Shown here: positions 15,881 through 23,515 of the stretch, in pieces
Numbering within the stretch: position 1 is the stretch's first letter
Layout: each line of letters opens with the position of its first letter
IMG/VR virus record: IMGVR_UViG_3300025130_000002
Location: 1-41,588 of that record
DNA: 41,588 bases
Direction: 5' to 3' (one strand)
DNA from: a virus
Notes under the pieces: model-generated
Database searches by the model: none
Told to the model about the DNA's origin: nothing
The model's input: only the letters and a program-made list of their open reading frames with translations
Translations under genes and position numbers: made by a program

Positions 15881-17122
15881 CTAGGTGATGGTGATGACGA
15901 CGCGCCCGGTAGCGCCGACCCCCACCGGCTCGAACAGGTAGTAGGGCGAGTAGTAGCCGCCCAGCGCGATGCCGCGACCGCCGGCGTCGCCGCGGACGAT
16001 GTGGTAGCCGAACCAGGTCGGCAGGTCCACCCAGCGGGCTTCGCCGCGAGACCAGCCGTGCGGCGAGCCCCAGGTGCTGATGAAGCCAGGGCGCCCGCCC
16101 GGCTGGCTCTCGTAGCCGTGGGTGTGCAGCTGCAGGCCGCTGCGCGGGTCCACTCCGCCGTAGCCGTGAGAGGTGCTGCGGCGCTGCAGGTGCAGCTGGA
16201 CCCGGGTGATGGTGGCACCCCGGTTGAGCGCCTCTCGCAGCGCGTGGTGGGTGGAGTCCCAGAAGTTGTAGTAGATGAACCCGCTCTGGTTGCCGCGGTT
16301 CTCCGTGCCGGTCCATGGGGTGGAGTTACCGGCGCGCAGACCTTCCGACGGCGGGCGCCAGTAGTAGGAGTAGCTGGTGTAGCCAGGGTTGTAGCTCGTG
16401 CCGCCGCTCGGCCAGAGGACGTAGTCGCCCTTGGTGTAGGACGGCGCCTTGGTGGTGAGGTACCCGACCGGGCTCCACGCCCCGCGCACGCCTTCGACCA
16501 CGGTGAGCACCTGGATCCCGTACCTGGTGGACGGCGTGGCACCGGTCCAGGTGTGCGACGTCGGCAAGGTGTACTCGGCGTAGCCGGGGGTGACCCGGGC
16601 CCACACGTAGGCGTCGGCCTCGACCTGGGCGGGGATGGAGGCGGTGAAGGAGTTCTCCCCGATGTTGGAGAACGTCGGCGTTGGCGGCGCGGCGGGCAGC
16701 GGCGGGGTGAAGCTGATGTTCGGCAGCGTGCTGGTACGGCCGAACTCGTCGGTCACCACGACCCAGGCGTTGTAGGTCTTCTTCGGCTGGCCCGGTCCGC
16801 GCTCGGACAGCCAGCGCAGCGAGGTGTCGGTGTCGGCGGACAGCTGCGCCAGCGGTGCAGGCTGCCAGTCGCCGTAGACGACCGCCGAGCGGGCGTTGTC
16901 GGCGATGTCGAGGTCGAGCTTCCAGCGGAAGGGGTTGCCGGACACGGGCAGGACACGCCAGTGGTTGAGCGTGATCCCCGGCGAGAACGCCGTCTTGTAC
17001 GTCCCGCCGACGGCCGTGCTCGCCTCGGCGACCCGCCTGTACGTCCCGCCGACGGCGACGTATACGTCGGAGACGCCCTTGACCGCACCGCCGACGCTGA
17101 CTCGCAGCTCGGGGCCGGCCAT
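15881..17122 (-). CDS. Minor tail protein with fibronectin-type and adhesin-like domains
   Basis: A 413-residue protein. It opens with a short tandem unit (VSVGGAVKGVSDVYVAVGGTYRRVAEA, repeated once more as STAVGGTYKTAF), common at the start of actinophage tail-tip proteins. One or two fibronectin III-like segments follow (PPTPTFSNIGENSFTASI, YTLPTSHTWTGATPSTRY), and the C-terminal beta domain (GFIYYNFWDSTHHALREAL, RGIALGGYYSPYYL) shares its layout with the end of the 1029-residue protein. The ATG shares a base with the upstream stop. Likely part of the tail-tip complex recognising cell-wall sugars. Confidence 0.72.
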   Translation of the reverse strand: MAGPELRVSVGGAVKGVSDVYVAVGGTYRRVAEASTAVGGTYKTAFSPGITLNHWRVLPVSGNPFRWKLDLDIADNARSAVVYGDWQPAPLAQLSADTDTSLRWLSERGPGQPKKTYNAWVVVTDEFGRTSTLPNISFTPPLPAAPPTPTFSNIGENSFTASIPAQVEADAYVWARVTPGYAEYTLPTSHTWTGATPSTRYGIQVLTVVEGVRGAWSPVGYLTTKAPSYTKGDYVLWPSGGTSYNPGYTSYSYYWRPPSEGLRAGNSTPWTGTENRGNQSGFIYYNFWDSTHHALREALNRGATITRVQLHLQRRSTSHGYGGVDPRSGLQLHTHGYESQPGGRPGFISTWGSPHGWSRGEARWVDLPTWFGYHIVRGDAGGRGIALGGYYSPYYLFEPVGVGATGRVVITIT

Positions 17123-18348
17123 CAGGGCACGTAGACCAGGTAGACAGTGCCGTCAGGGTCGGTCGTCGAGGCGCTGGGAGCCGCGGTGCCCCACCGGACG
17201 ATCGGCACCTTGGTCGGCGCGCCGGTGTCGTGGCGCAGGTACAGCCCGCGGGCGTAGGTCTCGGCCACGCCCTCGTTGTAGACCAGCTCGCCCTCCTCGG
17301 CCGAGGCTCGCGCGCTGATGGCGGCCATGGTCGGGAACCGGGCGACCACGTACCGCTCGAGCGCGGTGGCCAGCTGGCGGACGAAGTACGGCGTGTGCGG
17401 CCGCTGTGTCTTGCCCGGCACCGGGAAGCCCTGCTCGGCCGTGGTGTCGCCGGTGCCGCCGGGGTTGGTCGAGGAGTCGCGGCCGCCACCGGTGACCGCG
17501 TCGTAGCTGGCGAAGCCGTCCTGCGGCGCGCCCTGCGGTCCCTGGATGCCCTGGTCGCCCTTGGGCCCCTGGACGCCCTGGGTGCCTTGCGGCCCCATCC
17601 CGCCGCCGAGGCGGGAGACGACCCAGACCAGCCGGACCGGGGTGTGCGGGAACGTGTCGTTGGGCAGGACGCGGATGCTCCAGCGGTCCTTGTCGGTGGT
17701 GGCTCGGACCTGGGTGGTCAGCGCCAGGAAGACGGTGGTGCCGTCGTTGCCGGACTCGTAGAGGCCGGACTGCGAGTAGAGCACGCCGTTGCGGTACAGC
17801 CCCAGCATCCGCCAGCCGGCCGTGGACCCGGCGCCGTTGGTCAGGCTCAGCTCGACGGTGACCTGGTACTGCCCGGCCGTGCCCACCACGGGATGGTTGA
17901 TCTCGAACTCGGTGTCGTTGGCCTTGGTCACGACGGTGGTCTGAGCCGTGCCGAGGTCCTGGATGTCGTTGTAGTCCGGGGCGCCCAGCGCCAGGGTGGA
18001 CCAGGAGGCCCCGGTGACGGTGCCGGTGAAGGCGGCGTTGACGAACCGGGCGCCGGGGCTCTGCAGGTCTCCACGCTCGCCGCGCCACTGGCCTGCGTCG
18101 ACCCAGCGCGGCGGGACCAGGTCGTGGTTCCAGAACCACAGGTGTCCGGTGTCGTCGGCCAGGTAGGCGTCGCCGCGCACGGCGGAGGTCGGCAGCTGCG
18201 AGGAGGTCTCGACCGAGCCGCGCAGCGTCATCGGCGGACCGATGTCGCCCTGGTCGCCCTTCGGGCCGACCGGGCCGACTCCCCGCAGGATGCCCTCGCG
18301 GATCTGGATCGTGCCGCCGTTGACCAGGCGGACGAGGCTCGTGCTCAT
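17122..18348 (-). CDS. Tail fibre protein with collagen-like repeats
   Basis: A 408-residue protein with two Gly-X-Y stretches, one at about residues 24-38 (GPVGPKGDQGDIGPP) and a longer one near 255-280. The latter separates a C1q-like beta domain (residues about 100-245, EFEINHPVVGTAGQYQV) from a C-terminal helical and beta tip. Collagen repeats in phage fibres form trimeric shafts. The start has TAGGAG upstream and the gene follows the 128-residue protein closely. Head-fibre is an alternative, but the position in the tail cluster favours a tail fibre. Confidence 0.75.
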   Translation of the reverse strand: MSTSLVRLVNGGTIQIREGILRGVGPVGPKGDQGDIGPPMTLRGSVETSSQLPTSAVRGDAYLADDTGHLWFWNHDLVPPRWVDAGQWRGERGDLQSPGARFVNAAFTGTVTGASWSTLALGAPDYNDIQDLGTAQTTVVTKANDTEFEINHPVVGTAGQYQVTVELSLTNGAGSTAGWRMLGLYRNGVLYSQSGLYESGNDGTTVFLALTTQVRATTDKDRWSIRVLPNDTFPHTPVRLVWVVSRLGGGMGPQGTQGVQGPKGDQGIQGPQGAPQDGFASYDAVTGGGRDSSTNPGGTGDTTAEQGFPVPGKTQRPHTPYFVRQLATALERYVVARFPTMAAISARASAEEGELVYNEGVAETYARGLYLRHDTGAPTKVPIVRWGTAAPSASTTDPDGTVYLVYVP

Positions 18349-18355
18349 GGCGCTC

Positions 18356-18742
18356 CTACGGGTTCCCTATGGTGGTGGCCTTCTCGACGACGAACCAGCC
18401 CGACATGACCGGACGGTACTGGCCGCTGGCGAAGGGCGCGGCCGAGTCGGCGACGGTGGCGAAGACGTCGATCGCGTAGCGCCCCGGCGTCCAGGCACGG
18501 GTCAGCGTGCGCGGTGCCGTCAGCTGCACCACGCCCGAGGTCTCGGTCGCGGTGATGACGGCGGCGACGGATGGGTCGGCGTCGTCGTCGAAGGTGACCA
18601 GGATGGTGTTCTTGGAGTCGCGCACCTCGGCCCGGGCAGGCTTGCCGACCGGGACCGGGGCACCCTGGTCGTCGCTCCAGACGATCTGGCAGGCCATGTC
18701 GGAGTACGCCTTGACGACGATCTCACCGGTGCGGTCGCTCAC
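18356..18742 (-). CDS. Small beta-sandwich tail protein
   Basis: A 128-residue protein starting with GTG (VSDRTGEIVVKAYSDMACQI) overlapping the upstream stop by four bases. The pattern AEVRDSKNTIL, VVQLTAPRTLTRAW, PGRYAIDVFATV and SGWFVVEKAT is that of small Ig-like phage tail proteins, and the 116-residue protein at 6004-6354 appears related. It is the first gene of the fibre cluster in transcription order. Structural role inferred from fold pattern and location. Confidence 0.6.
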   Translation of the reverse strand: MSDRTGEIVVKAYSDMACQIVWSDDQGAPVPVGKPARAEVRDSKNTILVTFDDDADPSVAAVITATETSGVVQLTAPRTLTRAWTPGRYAIDVFATVADSAAPFASGQYRPVMSGWFVVEKATTIGNP

Positions 18743-19236
18743 GATGCCTCGCTCTCGGAGTGGATCTTGTCACGCACGGCTCGCAGCGCGGCGATGTAGT
18801 CCTGCTCGCCGCCGGCGACGATGACCGTCTGCTTGCGGGCGTCGATGGTGACGCTCTGGTCCAGCCCGAGCAGCTTGGCCCGCTGGGCGATGACCCGCAG
18901 GACGAAGTCGGCGGCTCGGACGTCTCCCTGCATGGCGGCGTCGAAGTACGGCGTCTGCAGCCGGTCCAGCCGCATCACCTCGATCGCCAGCAGCTCGGCC
19001 TTCTGCCCCTCGTTCAGCAGCTCGGCGGCGGCCTTGGTGGCCGCGACCAGGCCGCGACGGGCCTCGGCCTCGCTGATCTCCAGCAGCTCGGCGATCTCCC
19101 ACAGCGAGTAGCCCTTGTTCCGCAGGTCCAGCGCCTGACGAGCGATGGCGTACCGCTCGTCGAGCATGCTCACGACCTGGTCAGCGGCGGCCAGGGTGCG
19201 GACGTTGCCCGGCTGCTTGCGCTTGCGCGGTGGCAT
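18739..19236 (-). CDS. Helix-turn-helix protein, candidate small terminase subunit
   Basis: A 165-residue, helix-rich protein with a basic N terminus (PPRKRKQP). A helix-turn-helix follows at about residues 30-65 (ALDLRNKGYSLWEIAELLEISEAEARRGL), then an amphipathic C-terminal half containing LQTPYFDAAMQGDVRAADFVL and AQRAKLLGLDQ. The AxxVLRVIxxRAKLLGLD element recurs in small terminase-like phage proteins, from memory. AGGAG ribosome site. If TerS, it lies about 10.7 kb from the large subunit and on the opposite strand, which is unusual. A transcription factor is the alternative. Confidence 0.55.
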   Translation of the reverse strand: MPPRKRKQPGNVRTLAAADQVVSMLDERYAIARQALDLRNKGYSLWEIAELLEISEAEARRGLVAATKAAAELLNEGQKAELLAIEVMRLDRLQTPYFDAAMQGDVRAADFVLRVIAQRAKLLGLDQSVTIDARKQTVIVAGGEQDYIAALRAVRDKIHSESEAS

Positions 19237-19248
19237 CTGCGGCTCCTC

Positions 19249-19668
19249 TCACCGGGAGGGTAGCCGTCCAGCCAGGTAGGAGGACAGGGCGCGATGCGGG
19301 TCGTTGCCGTTGTCGGAGAGCAGCCGGCCCCGGTTCTTGGACGTCATCCCACCCCAGATGCCGAAACCCTCTCTCCGATTCAGGGCCGTAAACAGACAAT
19401 CGACCCGGACAGGGCAGCGCAGGCACACGGCCTGCGCTGCCCTGACGTCAGCACGGGAGAGAGTGAGGTCGTCGCTGCCGAAGAACATCTCCTGCGGGTG
19501 GAACCTGCACTCAGCCTCGGCCTCCCACGCTTCGGTGGGCGTGTAACGCCAGGCAGAGTGCGTCCACGACGTCCTGGTCGACCTTGCCGTCCTGACTGGC
19601 TGCGTCGACGAGACCGGGGTGTCGAACCCGAAGCCAGGAGACGACGTCGCTCTTGCTGGCGTTGCCAC
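19249..19668 (-). CDS. WhiB-family iron-sulfur regulator
   Basis: A WhiB-like protein with the four cluster cysteines C54, C82, C85, C91 (spacing C-x27-C-x2-C-x5-C) and the GIWGG turn at 103-107, followed by a basic C terminus. Members bind a 4Fe-4S cluster and the principal sigma factor to change transcription. No ATG, GTG or TTG exists between the end of the upstream resolvase gene (19513) and C54. The only usual start is GTG at 19668, which has GAGGT eight bases before it. It would make the gene overlap the resolvase by 158 bases and add about 45 residues to the usual N terminus. A rarer start codon inside the overlap cannot be excluded. Domain call firm, start uncertain. Confidence 0.8.
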   Translation of the reverse strand: MATPARATSSPGFGFDTPVSSTQPVRTARSTRTSWTHSAWRYTPTEAWEAEAECRFHPQEMFFGSDDLTLSRADVRAAQAVCLRCPVRVDCLFTALNRREGFGIWGGMTSKNRGRLLSDNGNDPHRALSSYLAGRLPSR

Positions 19669-20035
19669 GGCCGACTACCTCGGCCTTCCAGGTCGAGGGT
19701 GCGACGAGGAGGATGCCACTGGTGCCCTTCCCGGCCGCGGCGCACAGAGCCCCGGCCATCATCGACAGCTTCACCGCAGTCTGGGCGTTCTTGTTGGCAC
19801 CGACGATAGGGGACTCGATCGCGATCACCAAGGGACGCATCGCGGTGTCGGCGGCGGTCATCAGGTCGTAGGCCGCCCCCAGCACGGTGTAGACGTCGTC
19901 GGAGGCCGGGTAGCGACGGACCCAGACCTGCGCGACCACCGCGTCCGGGTTCTTCTCGTCCAGGACCAGACAGGCGATGGCGACGCGGCGAGAGCCGTAG
20001 TCCACCCCCAGGAAGCTGCTCACGTCAGCACCCAC
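19511..20035 (-). CDS. RuvC-like Holliday junction resolvase
   Basis: A 174-residue protein of RNase H fold. Strand 1 FLGVDYGSRRVAIACL gives catalytic D12; AIESPIVGANKN gives E74. A basic stretch around WKAEVVGRGNASKSDVV is typical of RuvC/YqgF-type resolvases, and KVDQDVVDALCLAL carries the final acidic residues D155 and D158. It would cleave branched recombination or replication DNA before packaging. GTG at 20035 is chosen, 8 bases after the nuclease stop; GTG at 20023 is equally possible since neither has a good ribosome site. It follows a Cas4-like nuclease, forming a DNA-processing pair. Confidence 0.8.
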   Translation of the reverse strand: MGADVSSFLGVDYGSRRVAIACLVLDEKNPDAVVAQVWVRRYPASDDVYTVLGAAYDLMTAADTAMRPLVIAIESPIVGANKNAQTAVKLSMMAGALCAAAGKGTSGILLVAPSTWKAEVVGRGNASKSDVVSWLRVRHPGLVDAASQDGKVDQDVVDALCLALHAHRSVGGRG

Positions 20036-20042
20036 ACCGCGC

Positions 20043-20822
20043 TCACGAGTCGTCGCGCAGCGACTCGGGCCCTGCGTGCAGGCCCCAGGAGACACAGGAG
20101 GTGCGGAAGAGGCAGTCGGCCCAGACCGAACCGGTGCCGCGGGAGCAGTCGGGCAGCATCGACGGCATCGTCTCGGCGGCCACGTGGTGGTACAGGACCT
20201 CCTCGCGCCGCTCGAGCTCCTTGCGGGTGACCACGTACCAGGGGTCGCCCTCGGTGACGACGAACTCGAACCAGCCGCCGGTGTTGCGGTCGACGTAGAC
20301 CAGGCTGGCGTGGTCGACCTGCATGCGCAGCATCGTGGCGACGGTCTGGAGCATGTGGTTGGGCTTGGGCCGGCGCTGGTCCAGCACCACCTTCTGCCAG
20401 ACGTTGTTGCGTACCGCCTTGAGCTCGAACAGCCCGCCGGTGCGCAGCCTGCCGTCGATCTGGCCCCACTTGCTGCCGTCGTCCTGGTGGATGGGCGTCT
20501 CGATGTCGGTCAGGAAGCCCTCCGACAGCCCGGCGACCTGCCACTGGTAGTGCTTCCAGGTGCCCTCGCTGAACAGCTGCGTCAGGTCGAGCTCGGGGTC
20601 GGCCTGCTCGGCGCCGTGGTAGGACAGCAGCTGCCGGCGCGTGCAGACGTCGCCGAGCATGGACGGCCGGAACCGGCCCGAGCCGTCCTTGCGGGTCGCC
20701 AGGTCGGCGACCATCACCTCATGGACGCGGTTCAGGGCGTGGCGGGTGGGGATGCCAGCCATGCCACCGGCACTGCGCGGGGAGTAGAACCTCTTCATGC
20801 CCTCGGTGCAGATCTTCTTCAT
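20043..20822 (-). CDS. Cas4/RecB-like nuclease with predicted Fe-S cluster
   Basis: A 259-residue PD-(D/E)xK nuclease. Motifs: GTWKH (H91), GQIDGRL (D123), FELKAV (E133, K135) and HMLQTVATMLRM (Q159). One N-terminal cysteine (C60, in GDVCTRRQLL) and three near the C terminus (C226, C237, C243, the last two spaced C-x5-C) match the cluster arrangement of Cas4 and AddB-type enzymes. Such proteins are single-strand exonucleases. The ATG overlaps the polymerase stop (ATGA). In a replication operon without CRISPR genes it most likely resects ends for phage recombination. Confidence 0.82.
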   Translation of the reverse strand: MKKICTEGMKRFYSPRSAGGMAGIPTRHALNRVHEVMVADLATRKDGSGRFRPSMLGDVCTRRQLLSYHGAEQADPELDLTQLFSEGTWKHYQWQVAGLSEGFLTDIETPIHQDDGSKWGQIDGRLRTGGLFELKAVRNNVWQKVVLDQRRPKPNHMLQTVATMLRMQVDHASLVYVDRNTGGWFEFVVTEGDPWYVVTRKELERREEVLYHHVAAETMPSMLPDCSRGTGSVWADCLFRTSCVSWGLHAGPESLRDDS

Positions 20823-23425
20823 GTCTCTCCTCGAGTGATCGAGCGGAAGGCCTTCGCCTGGGCGAGGGCCTGGACGACGCCCGGGCAGGACAACGGCGAG
20901 TGGCCCAGGCCCAGGTCCTTGCAGCCGGACACGCCGGCGCGGGCCGCGAAGTCGGTCAGGTCGGCGTAGGGCTGGCCGGCCACGATCTTGCTCGCGGCCG
21001 ACTCCCCGATGCCGGGCAGCGACCGCAGGCCGCGTCGGATGGCCTGCTCGCGGGGGTCCATCGAGTACGTGACCGCAGACAGGTTCACGTCCGGTGCCAA
21101 CGTCCTGATGCCTGCGTTGCGGGCCGCAGCCAGGGACTCCTCCTCCTTGTCGTCGCCGGTGTGGGCCACCAGCTGGCCGACCCAGAACTCCAGCGGGTGG
21201 TGGGTGGCGTAGTAGCCCGAGATCGCCGCCATCACTGCGTACGAGGTGGCGTGGGCGCGGTTGAAGCCGTACTCGGCGTAGCCGTGCATGGCGTCGTGGA
21301 CCAGCTCGCGCTGCTGCGGGCTGAAGGTGCCGTTGGCGGTCATCAGGTCGTCGACCCGGGACTGGGCCGCCTCCATCGCCACCCTCGCCTTCGCCACGGC
21401 CTTGTTCGAGGCCTTGACCGCCTTGAGCACCGCCGTCAGCTCCTCGGCCGCCATCCCGAGCTCGCGCAGCAGGGTGATCATCTGCTCCTGGAACAGGAAC
21501 ACCCCGTACGTCTCCCCGACGGCCCGGCGCAGCGGCTCGTTGAGGTCGGGGTGGTCCTGGGCGGCACGACGGCGCAGGTACTGCTCGCGGACGGCGTCGA
21601 CGGCGGGACGGAACAGCGCCTGGGCGATGACCAGGTCCAGCACCGACCGCGGCTTGAGCCGGCGGCAGCCGTTCTTCATGGCCCAGCCGCCGAGCTGGAA
21701 GACGCCGTCGGTCTGGCCGTTGCCGATCCTGGTCCACATCGTCGACGTGCTGATGTCGGCCTTGAGCATCGGTATCCCGGTGAGCTCGGCGGTCAGGCTC
21801 AGACCTTGCAGCTCCTTGACGCCGAGCACGTCGAGCTTGACGTAGCCCAGGGCCTCCACCTCGTTCTTGTCGTAGGCCGAGGCCGAGGTGGCCGCCATGC
21901 CGGTGCCGACCCGCATCAGCGGCAGCGCCTGCAGGTCCAGCGCGCTGCCCAGCAGGATCCCGCCGGCGTGCCGGGACGGGCCGCGGACCAGCGAGTACTC
22001 GCTCAGCTCGGCCAGCATCGAGTACTGGGCGGCGGTGGCCTGCTTGGGCTCACCGCGCTTGCTCATCATCGAGTGCAGCATGTTGACCAGCGACCCGCGC
22101 CAGGTGCCGGAGGAGTCGACCTGGGCGCTCAGGGTGGACCTGGTGCCGATCGGGCGGGTGGCGTAGCGGGAGGCCAGGTGGTCGAGCACCTCCTGGCGTC
22201 GGTCGGTGGGCACGTCGATGTCGACGTCGGGCGGCTTGGTGCGGTCGGTGGACAGGAAGCGGGCGAAGTCGAGCTTCCAGGCCAGCGGGTCCAGCCGGTT
22301 CACCCCGAGGGCGTGCAGGACCAGGCTGGCGGTGGCCGAGCCGCGGATCCAGTAGAAGATGCCCTCGGTCCGCATCCAGTCGCACAGGTCGGCCACGATG
22401 AGCACGATCTCGGCGAAGTCACCGGCAATGATGGTGTCGAGCTCGGTGGCCAGCCGCGTGCCGTACTTGTGGTGGTGCGCGGCGGGGCGGCCGCCGCTCT
22501 CGGCCAGCTTGGCCAGCCCGGCCTGCGCCCGGCGGCGCAAGGTGTCCGCCGGGTCGGCGTAGGGCAGCGGTGGCACCCTCATCCGGAAGGTGTCGAGCTC
22601 GGGGATGACGACCTCGGCGCGCTCGGCGATGCGCGTCAGCCCGTCCGTCACCGCCGCCATCACGTCGGGCTCCAGCACGGTGGCGTAGTCGTACATCGAG
22701 CGCATGTGGTAGCCGGACTCACCCGGGAAGACGGCGTCGTCGGGGTCGTCGAAGGACACCAGCCGCTTGAGCGCGTTGTGCGCCCGGCGCTCGTAGCTGT
22801 GGCAGTAGTGGCTGTCCCCGCCCAGCACGACCGGCAGACCGTGCCGGGCCGCGACGTCCATGACCTGGCGCACCAGCACGTCGTCGTCGTGGTCGTCGGA
22901 GTAGATGCCGTGGTGCTGCACCTCGGCGTACAGCGCGTCGGGGAAGATGCCGGCGAGCACCGTCAGCACGTTGTCGACCGCGTCCGGCGCTCGGCGCAGC
23001 AAGGTCGGCAGCAGCCCGAAGAAGCAGCCGGTGGTGGCCAGCACGCCTCTGGTCGCCCCGGCCTCGGCGAACTGGCGCAGGTCCTCGACGTCGATCAGCG
23101 GCTTGTAGTAGTAGCCGCGGACCATCTGGTTGTTGAGCCGGACCAGGTTGCGGTACCCCTCGGTGGTGTAGGCCACCAGGCCGAGGTGGACGGTGGAACG
23201 GCTGCGGGCCTGACGGTGGTAGGACAGGTAGGCCTCCATCCCCGGCAGCGGGGCCAGGTCGTGGGCCCGGCAGTGCTGGTAGAGCTCCACCGACCCGGCC
23301 ATGGTGCCGTGGTCGGTCAGCGCGAGCGCCGGGTACTGCAGGGCCACGGCCCGCTCGACGACCTCCTCGACGGCGGGCAGCGCGTCGCGGGCCGAGTAGC
23401 GGCTGTGCGTGTGGATCCACGGCAT
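20819..23425 (-). CDS. dnaE: DNA polymerase III alpha subunit (DnaE-like), short form
   Basis: The 868-residue replicative polymerase. The N-terminal PHP domain keeps its metal ligands by motif: HTHSRYSARDAL (H5, H7), LALTDHGT, GMEAYL, YAEVQHHG and GGDSHY. The polymerase core has PPDVDIDVPTDRR and VKLDVLGVK for the three catalytic aspartates, GVFQLGGWAMK, and LFQEQMITLL. It ends soon after a helix-hairpin-helix (GLRSLPGIGESAASKI), so the OB and tau-binding C-terminal regions of full-length (about 1150-residue) host enzymes are absent. AGGAG ribosome site. No separate proofreading exonuclease gene is visible, so the PHP domain may proofread. Confidence 0.92.
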   Translation of the reverse strand: MPWIHTHSRYSARDALPAVEEVVERAVALQYPALALTDHGTMAGSVELYQHCRAHDLAPLPGMEAYLSYHRQARSRSTVHLGLVAYTTEGYRNLVRLNNQMVRGYYYKPLIDVEDLRQFAEAGATRGVLATTGCFFGLLPTLLRRAPDAVDNVLTVLAGIFPDALYAEVQHHGIYSDDHDDDVLVRQVMDVAARHGLPVVLGGDSHYCHSYERRAHNALKRLVSFDDPDDAVFPGESGYHMRSMYDYATVLEPDVMAAVTDGLTRIAERAEVVIPELDTFRMRVPPLPYADPADTLRRRAQAGLAKLAESGGRPAAHHHKYGTRLATELDTIIAGDFAEIVLIVADLCDWMRTEGIFYWIRGSATASLVLHALGVNRLDPLAWKLDFARFLSTDRTKPPDVDIDVPTDRRQEVLDHLASRYATRPIGTRSTLSAQVDSSGTWRGSLVNMLHSMMSKRGEPKQATAAQYSMLAELSEYSLVRGPSRHAGGILLGSALDLQALPLMRVGTGMAATSASAYDKNEVEALGYVKLDVLGVKELQGLSLTAELTGIPMLKADISTSTMWTRIGNGQTDGVFQLGGWAMKNGCRRLKPRSVLDLVIAQALFRPAVDAVREQYLRRRAAQDHPDLNEPLRRAVGETYGVFLFQEQMITLLRELGMAAEELTAVLKAVKASNKAVAKARVAMEAAQSRVDDLMTANGTFSPQQRELVHDAMHGYAEYGFNRAHATSYAVMAAISGYYATHHPLEFWVGQLVAHTGDDKEEESLAAARNAGIRTLAPDVNLSAVTYSMDPREQAIRRGLRSLPGIGESAASKIVAGQPYADLTDFAARAGVSGCKDLGLGHSPLSCPGVVQALAQAKAFRSITRGET

Positions 23426-23515
23426 CGGGTCTTCTCCTCGAGTGGCAGACGACGACGCCCCGGCCCGGGCGGGTGCTCGGGCCGGGGCGCGCCGCTCAGA
23501 GCGGGGTCAAGCCGC
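23426..23515 (-). other. Intergenic GC-rich hairpin
   Basis: The 90-base gap before the polymerase gene contains a strong GC dyad around 23455-23490 (cgccccggcccg against its complement, about 12 pairs) but no T-run in the leftward direction. It may slow or partly stop transcription coming from the upstream gene, lowering polymerase levels relative to it, or stabilise the 3' end. Confidence 0.4.

Noticed and set aside
23455-23490. Intrinsic terminator before the polymerase gene
   Set aside because: The stem is strong but lacks a U-run in the leftward direction, and the genes on both sides belong to the same replication module.
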